DNA of 14,436 nucleotides from Caryophanales bacterium UBA1709. Its GTDB lineage: Bacteria; Bacillota_I; Bacilli_A; RFN20; UBA1709. The position numbers were made by a program, and so were the translations under genes. Positions 1-7,068 of this stretch are shown one piece after another; position 1 is the stretch's first letter, and each line of letters starts with the position of its first letter. The stretch lies in NCBI GenBank assembly GCA_002317215.1, contig DCJD01000008.1:1-14436 (forward strand), given 5' to 3'. Under the pieces are notes generated by a model. The model saw nothing but the letters and a program-made list of their open reading frames with translations, searched no databases and was not told the DNA's origin.

Positions 1-20
1 ACGTTTTGGGGTTCACTTCA
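1..20. mobile_element. Possible terminal inverted repeat of an IS3-family (IS150-like) element
   Basis: Read on the minus strand, the window edge is TGAAGTGAACCCCAAAACGT. This starts with TG and has a C-run followed by an A-run, as I recall for ends of IS150-group IS3 elements (TGxxCTGxCCCCCAAAAxTT). If right, the element lies to the left of the window and ends about 20 bases after the giant surface gene. Transposase and the second end are not in view. Confidence 0.3.
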
Positions 21-41
21 TAATGAAACTTCCTTTTCTTT

Positions 42-3000
42 TTATTTATCAAATATATTATTGATAGGTAAATTAATGAAATCTAAGAATGATAGTTTTC
101 TATCATCTAAACTATCTCTCTTAAAAGCTTTATTATATTCAATCTTCCAAATAACAAATTGAATAATAAACAATAATATGATCGCTACAATGATTATTAA
201 TACTAATAAGAAATTATTATTAGTATTAGGGGCATCTTCTTCATATACGAAGACAAATTCAGATAGTTTATCAACATTAATAACATAATATCCATCTGCA
301 TCGATATTAGATTTATCAAAGTTAATGCTAGTAACATCGGTTGGGGAATGAACGTGAAGTATTCTAGATACCTTATTTATATCTAAATTGGTTGGCAATA
401 GCATCTTAACTGCAATATTAGAATTATCCCCAAAGTAAGATGGTTGAATTTCAGTATACTCATTATTAATTACTTGATATAGTTTAACATCATATACAAC
501 GCCAACTTTTTCATTAGATTTTAGTTTAATATTATCTTCACTAAATAAGTTATAGTTAGTTAATATATTACTATTAATAGATTCACTAACATTAGCTTCT
601 AATACAACCTTAACTATAACTTCAATATCTTTGCTAAATCCATTAGCATTATCTACTTTAATAGTATTTGAAGTGTTCTCATCTTTTGGCTTAATAGATG
701 ATGCTTTAATTTCCCAACTTATAATTCCATCACTACCAATATCCCATGTATGATTATTATCTAATGTATATGTAATAGTATATATATCAGGATTAGTATG
801 AGATAAAGAATCGAATGTAGTCATATAAGATTCTACACCACTTAATACAACTGTTTGTTCTAATCCGTTATATACATAAGATCCATTTACACTTGGTTCA
901 TTAACTTTAGCTTTTTCAATAATCCAACTAATAATACCATCATTGCCACTATTCCATTCATGATTATCATCTAAAGTGAATGTAGCAAGATAAATATCAG
1001 CATCAGTATTAGTTAATGAATTAGTTGTAGTCATATAAGATTCTACACCATTTAATACAACTGTAATTGGTTGACCAGTATAAGTATAAGTACCAGTTAC
1101 ACTTGGTTCATTAACTTTAGCTTTATTAATAACTAAACCATTAGTAATAATAGTTTGTGATAATGAAGCATAATCATTATCTTCATTTCTACTTACTCTA
1201 ACATCATAACTTCCAGCATCGCTTGGTATGGTGTTATACCAATTACCAAATATACAATACTCAATAATAAAGTTCGATAAATCAGATCCCTTTACAACAT
1301 ATTTAATGTTAGAATCACCATAAGTATATGTAGATATAGAAGTTGTTGTAAAACTTACAACATCTTTATTTGTCCATACTGGATATAGAATTAGTCCTGA
1401 AGTAGCAGTAATACTACTTAATGCACTACTTTGTCCACTACTACTATTCCAACCAGCTAATTTATAGTTAGTTCTTACTAAAGAACAAGATGGTACTGTT
1501 ACTACTCTATTCTCTAATGCATAGATAGTAGAAGGTAAACTACCAGTAGTTGTTTCATTGCAGCTAAATGATATTGCGATTGTAGAAATTTCATCACTAT
1601 ATAAAGATGTATTATATATAGTACTTGTTATCTTACATCTATAAGTACAGTTTTCGTTAGCATTAACCATCTTACTTGAAGTTTCATTATTAACTACAAC
1701 ATAAGATTTAGTGTATGCTTTAATATCATATATTTCGAATTCTGAACTAGTGTTAGTAATAGGAGCAAATCTAGCCTTAAAGGTAATAAATGCTACAGAA
1801 TAATAACCATCACTATCTTTAGTATAACCATCTAAATCAACAGTTGATTTAAACTTAACAAAGCTAGCGTTTCCTATGCAAATAATTGTGATGTTCTTGT
1901 TATTAGAAGCAATATTAGAAGTACCTATTGCAACATTATTAACTTTTAATTCTGATTCAGTATCTTCAATAACAACAGACTTTTCCCATTGATATGTTAC
2001 AGTAGATACTGCTGGAACTACTTCAAAGTCATTTGTTACTGAAGGTTGAGTTGAAATTGTTGGGGTATATATAGCATATATATCCATATTACTTGTAGGG
2101 AAGATGGTGGCAAGAGTTAAAGCATAACTAGTACCAGTTCCATCTGCTTTAGTATTCCAACTACTTAAAGTGTAATTTTCTAATGTAAATCCTGGGTTAA
2201 CTTTGACAGTATCAATACCTTGACTATCACTAATAACATTAACTCCGTCTTTATCATAAACATAATCGTTGCCAACTCCACCATTAGCTTTGAATGTTAC
2301 TTTATAATTAACAATATAATTTAATTTAACATCAACAGATTGATAAGTATCATCTTCCGCTCTAGTTACATGCAAATAGTATTGTCCTGGATTAGTTACA
2401 CTACCTAAAACCCCATAAGATGTATCCATAAATTCATATGTAAATGAAGTTGCTAATACATCTGTTTTAGAATATTCAATTGAAGGTACAATTGCACTTC
2501 CAGTATAGAAAACTCTATAAATCTTAGATAAATTAATACCAACATCTTCTTTTGCTAACCATGCAGAATATAGAATTATAGTTGATGTAGAAGCATCAAT
2601 CATATCGCTTGTTAATACAATGCTAGTTTCTCCACTACTTGCATTAGTAGTAAGTGAGAATCCTTTATATATAAAGTTTGGACGAACTAGATCCAAACTA
2701 GATTTAATAGTAATCGTTTCACCAATACAATAAGAATTAGTATCAGTTGGTAATGTACCAGTTATTGTTTGATATAAATTGTTATAGCTTACTTTATATG
2801 CCTTTTCCCAAACGGCATATAAAGTAATAACATAGTTAGTTGCATCAGTAGCAGAAATTGTATAAGAAGAAAGTACATCTCCGCTATCTTTATTTAATCT
2901 CCAACCAACAAATTTATATCCTTCTTTTGTATAAGTATTAGTCTTGAATGTAACAGATTCTCCATCATCATATACCCAAGAATCAACAATCTCAGTTCCA

Positions 3001-6000
3001 CTTCCAGTGTTACTATCATATTTGACTATATATCCTTGTTCATTAGCATAGTAATATACTTCATTATCTTCATCATATCTAGTAAATACTGCATATCCTT
3101 CATTATCGTTTTTAATATATTTACGATAATCAGTTTCAGTAGTATCTATAGAAGTTAAATAACTAGTTGAATTATGGATACCAATATCAACGTCTTTTGT
3201 ACCAACTACCATTAAATTAGTTCCAGTATTTTCACTACTATTAGAATCTATTTGAAATTCAATATTAGAGATGAAATCTTCACTATCATTTTTAACTTTA
3301 TTATCTTTAATGACTGTTCCATCACATACAACGATCCATGTTTCAACAGTATCACCACTCTTATCTTCAATAACACTTCCATAAGTATCATATGTTATTA
3401 ATTGTGCAGCATTTAGATTAGCAAATACCATTAGTGGTGTACAATATAATTTCTTATATGAATCGATTGCATTTTTAGCTTTTTGATTATCTTTACCTAA
3501 CCATATATAGTAATATTGAAGATTAAATCTCTTATAAACATCATAATCAGTTACATAAACACAATCTTCAAATTCTAATAATCCATATTTATTAATATCT
3601 TCATTTAATTTATTAGTATTAATACTTAAATCATTATTAAATTCAAATATCTCATATTCAAAATCAGTATCACTTGATAAAGACAATAGATTATTTGAAA
3701 TAACATTAAATGTTGATTCTGTGTATATTGAATAATATTCCTTTTTATCAGTTGAATAAGCATAACTAGTTAACTTATCCCATGACTTACTAGTAGCATT
3801 ATAGAAATGTTTTCCAATATAACTAGATACATTATCCATTGATAAACGAACATATTTATTTTCTTCTTTATTAAATAATGAATGTAAACCAACTATATTT
3901 AGACTACTTCCTGATTCAAAGTTTAATGTAAAGTAATGTTCTTTAGTATCACTCTTATAAACTAGATATACCATTGAAGAAACATATTCATTAGTTAAAT
4001 GATCAAATGTTTTAACATAATCTCCAACTTCAATATCTTCAATATTCTTATAAGTTCCATTGGCCATTGTAATAATAGTCCCACTTGTTAAACAAGCTTC
4101 TGGATCATATGCAGTATATAAACCACCAGCAGTAGAAGTTGCAATATTATTAGTAATTGAAGTATTAGATAAAGTTAGAATATAGTTTCTAATATAAATA
4201 GCTCCACCAATACCAGCTTCATTTTCTTCAAAAATACAATCACTTAATAAACCTTTAAATGCAACATATGTATCGCCTTGTTCTCCATAGCTAAAACATA
4301 TAGCTCCGCCCCAGTCGATAGCTCTATTATATTTAAATGTTGAATTATATATATTAGCATTACTATTTACAGCAATAGCACCACCATTTCTAGATACGTT
4401 AGATAAGAATATACAATTTTTAACATTTAAATCATCACTAATAGAAGAGTGGCTAATTGCGCTGTCTCTATTTCCAACAAAATTAACTCCATTAACTTCT
4501 AATTTTGCAGATGAATTAATGGCAGTATAACCATTATATATAACTCCACCTTTAACAAATCTCTTTGATTCGGTGTTTTCTTCGTTTAAAACCCATATCT
4601 TATCATCTTCATCATAATCAAAATAATGATAATGATATTCATCATTACAACAATCATAAATATATAAAGTACCATTATTTTGAATATTTCTTGCCCCTAG
4701 ATCTAATACTTGTCCATTTAAACAAATATGAACAACCTCAGTAGAATCAATAATCAATGATTCTTCTAATTTTAGATAATCATTTAAATAATAGTATCCT
4801 GATGATAAATGATCGCTATTACAATTATTTAAAATAACATTAAATATTTTGTCATGACAATTATGAGTTCCATCAACAAATACTGGATAGAAAATAAAAA
4901 CTTCAAAATCATCATCAAAATCACTTTGTGTAATTGTATATTCTCCAGAATAACCTGTGGTTGCAGTTTTATCACTATTCCAACCAACGAAACTTTTCTC
5001 ATTATATGTAAGTCCACCACAATAATAAGGTAAAGTAATTTCATCTCCAACAATATAATCTCCTTCTATTGTTGGAACATCTCCAGTTGCATCACCAGTT
5101 AAAAAGACAACTTCATAAACAGGAATAATTGTATATTCAACAGTTTTATTTGGATTAGCTGAATAAGCATAGTTTATAGAATTAAATCCAGTTAAAGTAG
5201 CAGTATGTTTTCCAATTTCACTACTTGAACCTTCAAATACTGCATTACAAGGATAACCATCAACTAATAAAGGAGACGAAACCGTTGGAAGATGAGTATT
5301 TCCATCATATCTAAACACTAAATTAGTAAAAGTTATAGTTGAAGTAATATCAACAGGATTGATAGTAAGAGTAGCACAACGATTATTTTCTAACACATAA
5401 TTTATATTAGAGATTGAGACTAATGGAGTATATGTTCCTCCATTAGTAAATTGATCAACTGTAACACTACAAGTATCACTTCCACATAATACTCCAGTAT
5501 TAATAGTTCCACTAGGGCCATGTTTTTGACCATCGAAAGTATATTCATTATTAGTAAATGTAATATCAGAAGCCTTGATAATCTTTTTATCAATTTTCCA
5601 AGTTCCTTCTACATCACTAACTGTATTATCTTTCCACCAAGTATTATCTTTATCTTTTAAAGCAAAAGTAACATTATAAGTACCAGCATTAGTCTCACTT
5701 ACTGAACCACTTACATTAATATAATCACTACTAGTAAATGTAGGTGATTGAGATGATCCATTATAAGTAAGAGAAGTAGATTGTGTAGGTTTTTCTACTT
5801 CTAACTTATTAATAACTAATCCATTTGAAATAACTTTAGAATATGCTGCATAAGTATTATCAGCATTTCTAGTTATCTTAACATCATAACTACCAACATT
5901 AATTGGTTTAGTTGAGGTATATGTGGAATCATTTGATCCATTTAATTTATATTGTATATCAAAAGATCCTGCATCTTTATCATTGCCTTTTAATTCAAAT

Positions 6001-6947
6001 TCAATATTAGATCCACTATATGTTTTAGATTGTGAGGTTTCATCAATATCAACATTCTTAAACCATCTAGCATATAAAGTGGTATCGCCAGAAAGAGTAA
6101 ATGAAGATCCGGCACTATAATTAGTTCCACTGCCATCACTTTTTGTATTCCATCCAGCGAAAGTATATCCAGTTCTTGCTAAACTACCAGTATTACCTTG
6201 AACTGTTGCATTAACGCTTAAATTATATTTAGTATCATCAGTTGGAACACTACCACTTGTGTTATTGTTTCCATCATAGGTAAGTTTATATTCAACAGTA
6301 ACTCCAAAAGTACATACGAATACCGTTTTCATTGCTGAATCTGCTTTATTTGCAGTTCCCCAAGTGCCATTACTAGCTTTATACACGTAACAAGCGTTCG
6401 AATTATATGATGCAGATGTCAAGAAACTAGATTCATAATAACCGTAAGCATTTAATATAGTGCCTAGTTCGATTCCATAAACTGTAGGGGAATCATTTTT
6501 TGAACTCTTATCCCAGTTTTTACAATTCGAATCCGTATAAACATCATAATCTCCATAATTATTTTCAAAATTTGAAGTAAAGCCTCCACCGCTTGAAAAA
6601 ATGGTATTATAACTTGTGGATACAGCAGTAAAACAATTAATATTGGAAGTTGTAGGATTATAGTAATATATTGTTTTACTATACTTATTAGCCGCTTGAC
6701 CAAGCTCATCCATAGTAGCTGTTATCTCATTATAATTTGAACCCGATTTACTATAAAATTTAACTCCTGTTGGTAAAGGATGGCTGCTATCAAAAACAGG
6801 ATATAAATTAAATTCATCTGTACATAAAGGTTTTATCTCTGATGCCTTTATCTCAGCATATACATCATTTTTATTGTTACTATTTAATTGCAAAGCAAAA
6901 AAAGTAAATACACTAAGCAATAAAGTCCATACTATTCTTTTTTTCAT
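42..6947 (-). CDS. Giant membrane-anchored surface protein with InlB repeats, MBG-like modules, Pmp-type beta-helix and embedded Hint domain
   Basis: The product is 2,301 residues from the chosen ATG. An in-frame ATG five codons upstream is less likely, because GAGGG lies 8 bases before MKKRIVW and a signal peptide (residues 1 to about 31, ending DVYA) starts there. Visible layout: an unrecognised region with several Cys (32-217); InlB repeat (218-295); four MBG-like units (298-610); InlB repeat (611-690); beta-helix with GGAI and FxxN motifs (691-951); Hint domain from Cys952 to about 1095; companion module (1096-1169); resumed beta-helix (about 1205-1300); four more InlB repeats and MBG-like units up to 2081; a juxtamembrane domain (2082-2240); a membrane helix (2246-2268); a 33-residue tail. 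No LPXTG motif is seen, so anchoring is by the helix. The family suggests adhesion or envelope display at the cell surface, but the ligand is unknown. It appears to be a single-gene unit. No frameshift is seen. Confidence 0.85.
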   Translation of the reverse strand: MKKRIVWTLLLSVFTFFALQLNSNNKNDVYAEIKASEIKPLCTDEFNLYPVFDSSHPLPTGVKFYSKSGSNYNEITATMDELGQAANKYSKTIYYYNPTTSNINCFTAVSTSYNTIFSSGGGFTSNFENNYGDYDVYTDSNCKNWDKSSKNDSPTVYGIELGTILNAYGYYESSFLTSASYNSNACYVYKASNGTWGTANKADSAMKTVFVCTFGVTVEYKLTYDGNNNTSGSVPTDDTKYNLSVNATVQGNTGSLARTGYTFAGWNTKSDGSGTNYSAGSSFTLSGDTTLYARWFKNVDIDETSQSKTYSGSNIEFELKGNDKDAGSFDIQYKLNGSNDSTYTSTKPINVGSYDVKITRNADNTYAAYSKVISNGLVINKLEVEKPTQSTSLTYNGSSQSPTFTSSDYINVSGSVSETNAGTYNVTFALKDKDNTWWKDNTVSDVEGTWKIDKKIIKASDITFTNNEYTFDGQKHGPSGTINTGVLCGSDTCSVTVDQFTNGGTYTPLVSISNINYVLENNRCATLTINPVDITSTITFTNLVFRYDGNTHLPTVSSPLLVDGYPCNAVFEGSSSEIGKHTATLTGFNSINYAYSANPNKTVEYTIIPVYEVVFLTGDATGDVPTIEGDYIVGDEITLPYYCGGLTYNEKSFVGWNSDKTATTGYSGEYTITQSDFDDDFEVFIFYPVFVDGTHNCHDKIFNVILNNCNSDHLSSGYYYLNDYLKLEESLIIDSTEVVHICLNGQVLDLGARNIQNNGTLYIYDCCNDEYHYHYFDYDEDDKIWVLNEENTESKRFVKGGVIYNGYTAINSSAKLEVNGVNFVGNRDSAISHSSISDDLNVKNCIFLSNVSRNGGAIAVNSNANIYNSTFKYNRAIDWGGAICFSYGEQGDTYVAFKGLLSDCIFEENEAGIGGAIYIRNYILTLSNTSITNNIATSTAGGLYTAYDPEACLTSGTIITMANGTYKNIEDIEVGDYVKTFDHLTNEYVSSMVYLVYKSDTKEHYFTLNFESGSSLNIVGLHSLFNKEENKYVRLSMDNVSSYIGKHFYNATSKSWDKLTSYAYSTDKKEYYSIYTESTFNVISNNLLSLSSDTDFEYEIFEFNNDLSINTNKLNEDINKYGLLEFEDCVYVTDYDVYKRFNLQYYYIWLGKDNQKAKNAIDSYKKLYCTPLMVFANLNAAQLITYDTYGSVIEDKSGDTVETWIVVCDGTVIKDNKVKNDSEDFISNIEFQIDSNSSENTGTNLMVVGTKDVDIGIHNSTSYLTSIDTTETDYRKYIKNDNEGYAVFTRYDEDNEVYYYANEQGYIVKYDSNTGSGTEIVDSWVYDDGESVTFKTNTYTKEGYKFVGWRLNKDSGDVLSSYTISATDATNYVITLYAVWEKAYKVSYNNLYQTITGTLPTDTNSYCIGETITIKSSLDLVRPNFIYKGFSLTTNASSGETSIVLTSDMIDASTSTIILYSAWLAKEDVGINLSKIYRVFYTGSAIVPSIEYSKTDVLATSFTYEFMDTSYGVLGSVTNPGQYYLHVTRAEDDTYQSVDVKLNYIVNYKVTFKANGGVGNDYVYDKDGVNVISDSQGIDTVKVNPGFTLENYTLSSWNTKADGTGTSYALTLATIFPTSNMDIYAIYTPTISTQPSVTNDFEVVPAVSTVTYQWEKSVVIEDTESELKVNNVAIGTSNIASNNKNITIICIGNASFVKFKSTVDLDGYTKDSDGYYSVAFITFKARFAPITNTSSEFEIYDIKAYTKSYVVVNNETSSKMVNANENCTYRCKITSTIYNTSLYSDEISTIAISFSCNETTTGSLPSTIYALENRVVTVPSCSLVRTNYKLAGWNSSSGQSSALSSITATSGLILYPVWTNKDVVSFTTTSISTYTYGDSNIKYVVKGSDLSNFIIEYCIFGNWYNTIPSDAGSYDVRVSRNEDNDYASLSQTIITNGLVINKAKVNEPSVTGTYTYTGQPITVVLNGVESYMTTTNSLTNTDADIYLATFTLDDNHEWNSGNDGIISWIIEKAKVNEPSVNGSYVYNGLEQTVVLSGVESYMTTFDSLSHTNPDIYTITYTLDNNHTWDIGSDGIISWEIKASSIKPKDENTSNTIKVDNANGFSKDIEVIVKVVLEANVSESINSNILTNYNLFSEDNIKLKSNEKVGVVYDVKLYQVINNEYTEIQPSYFGDNSNIAVKMLLPTNLDINKVSRILHVHSPTDVTSINFDKSNIDADGYYVINVDKLSEFVFVYEEDAPNTNNNFLLVLIIIVAIILLFIIQFVIWKIEYNKAFKRDSLDDRKLSFLDFINLPINNIFDK
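144..212 (-). other. C-terminal transmembrane anchor of the surface protein
   Basis: Residues 2246-2268 are an uninterrupted hydrophobic helix (FLLVLIIIVAIILLFIIQFV) followed by WKIEYNKAFKR, a basic stop-transfer flank. About 33 residues follow in the cytoplasm, ending INLPINNIFDK. No sortase motif precedes the helix. The large N-terminal part is therefore predicted outside the cell. Confidence 0.85.
705..1124 (-). repeat. Tandem pair of 70-residue MBG-like repeats (KAKVNEPSV)
   Basis: Two adjacent units of exactly 210 bases (915-1124 and 705-914) encode residues 1942-2011 and 2012-2081. Both begin KAKVNEPSV, carry GVESYMTT in the middle and end GIISWxI. By hand count 46 of 70 residues are identical. 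The DNA is nearly identical in patches: 817-854 matches 1027-1064 with one mismatch, and 887-914 matches 1097-1124 exactly. A more diverged relative (EVEKPT ... TWKI) lies around residues 384-463. The similarity suggests a fairly recent duplication. Confidence 0.85.
3048..3335 (-). other. Probable continuation and cap of the beta-helix after the Hint insert
   Basis: Residues about 1205-1300. The segment CDGTVIKDNKV followed by SNIEFQ, then DVDIGIHNSTSY and EGYAVFTRYDEDNEVYY, resembles the last rungs and C-cap of these beta-helices (typically G-T-x-I-x-x-N, a short strand, an I-G-I/V strand, then a closing sheet). If correct, about 250 residues (952 to about 1205) are inserted between two consecutive rungs of one fold. 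The resemblance was judged by eye. Confidence 0.45.
3441..3662 (-). other. Conserved-looking companion module directly after the Hint domain
   Basis: Residues 1096-1169 hold NEDINKYGLLEFED, then YKRFNLQYYYIWLGKDN and an Asn/Lys-rich helix ending SYKKLY. From memory, many Hint domains in surface proteins of gut Firmicutes are followed by a segment of the form DIEKYGLxTYEDF ... FNGxYLKVxxGKG. This segment matches that pattern loosely. It is probably a fixed partner of the Hint domain. Function unknown. Confidence 0.5.
3663..4094 (-). other. Hint (Hedgehog/intein) autoprocessing domain inside the surface protein
   Basis: Residues 952 to about 1095 start with Cys952 in CLTSGTIITMANG, followed by IEDIEVGDYVKTFD. 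This is the classic Hint block A: a nucleophilic Cys, then a G-T-x-I/V and a later V-G-D. A block-B-like segment carries His1022 (VGLHSLF). The end has the closing beta pattern YSIYTESTFNVISNNLLSL, but no terminal His-Asn followed by Cys/Ser/Thr. In the family, Cys1 attacks the preceding peptide bond, giving a thioester that is then cleaved or transferred. Splicing would need a C-terminal Asn in the right place, which is not evident. N-terminal cleavage or thioester transfer is therefore more likely than excision. No LAGLIDADG-type homing endonuclease is seen. Confidence 0.75.
4095..4877 (-). other. Right-handed beta-helix, N-terminal part, with Pmp-like GGAI/FxxN repeats
   Basis: Residues 691-951. 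The segment opens with the cap-like pattern SSGYYYLNDYLKLEESL and then VHICLNGQVLDLG. Rungs follow with GGAI three times and GGLY once, alternating with FVGN, FLSN, FKYN, FEEN and ITNN. Alternating GGA(I/L/V) and FxxN motifs are the hallmark of chlamydial polymorphic membrane protein repeats and of related beta-helices in gut Firmicutes surface proteins. The run stops at GGLYTAYDPEA, directly before the Hint cysteine. Confidence 0.75.
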
Positions 6948-6955
6948 ATTATAAT

Positions 6956-6960
6956 CCCTC
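6956..6960 (-). promoter_or_regulatory. Ribosome binding site that fixes the start of the giant surface gene
   Basis: On the minus strand GAGGG stands 8 bases before the ATG at 6947. The alternative ATG at 6962 lies upstream of this motif and has no purine-rich element of its own. MKKRIVW is therefore taken as the start of the signal peptide. Confidence 0.75.
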
Positions 6961-6972
6961 ATTCTAACTATA

Positions 6973-7001
6973 ATTATATAGGAAAAATTAAAATAATAAA
7001 T
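6973..7001 (-). promoter_or_regulatory. Putative promoter of the giant surface gene
   Basis: A perfect TATAAT (minus strand, 6973-6978) lies about 25 bases upstream of the ATG. The -35 region is poor (TTTATT or ATTTAT at 16-17 base spacing) and falls inside an AT-only dyad. The leader would be about 19 bases. In sequence this AT-rich, a TATAAT alone is modest evidence. Confidence 0.4.
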
Positions 7002-7010
7002 TATTTTAAT
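6987..7010. repeat. AT-only perfect inverted repeat upstream of the surface gene
   Basis: Two perfect 11-base arms (ATTAAAATAAT and its complement) are separated by AA. The dyad overlaps the -35 position of the putative surface-gene promoter and lies 31 bases beyond the yhaM terminator palindrome. It could be an operator, a weak structural element or a chance product of base composition. Confidence 0.4.
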
Positions 7011-7040
7011 ATTATTTATATATTATATAGAGAATTAAAA

Positions 7041-7062
7041 AGCAGAGAATTAATTCTCTGCT
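7041..7062 (-). terminator. Rho-independent terminator after yhaM
   Basis: A perfect 22-base palindrome with half-site AGCAGAGAATT lies 6 bases after the yhaM stop codon. On the minus strand it is followed by TTTTAATTCT. It should end the recX-yhaM transcript and insulate the surface gene. Confidence 0.75.
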
Positions 7063-7068
7063 ATTAAT

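Larger units (their letters stand above)
1374..6296 (-). repeat. Six dispersed InlB-type (Listeria-Bacteroides) repeats in the surface protein
   Basis: The copies are at residues 218-295, 611-690, 1306-1380, 1384-1463, 1548-1627 and 1790-1858. They share a start like YKVTF or YEVVF, a central hydrophobic plus G-W segment (TFAGWNT, SFVGWNS, KFVGWRL, IYKGFSL, TLSSWNT, KLAGWNS) and an end like LYARW, LYAVW, LYSAW or LYPVW. This is the beta-grasp B-repeat of internalin-like surface proteins, which usually acts as a stalk or contact module. Copies 4 and 5 have partly degenerate central motifs. Confidence 0.85.

Noticed and set aside
1..41. Terminator for the giant surface gene
   Set aside because: Only a short TTCA/TGAA hairpin with no T-tract is visible after the stop. 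The true terminator may lie outside the window.
3441..4094. Full self-splicing intein with homing endonuclease
   Set aside because: No LAGLIDADG or HNH motif is visible and the terminal His-Asn plus Cys/Ser/Thr is missing. Hint cleavage or transfer is the safer reading.
4829..6709. Small open frames inside the giant surface gene (for example 4829-5053, 5923-6120, 6464-6709)
   Set aside because: They are out-of-frame or antisense to a clear long gene, have no ribosome binding sites and show low-complexity translations.
42..6962. Reassigned UGA codon, as in Mycoplasma
   Set aside because: All genes read through with the standard code, TGG encodes Trp, and no in-frame TGA is needed.
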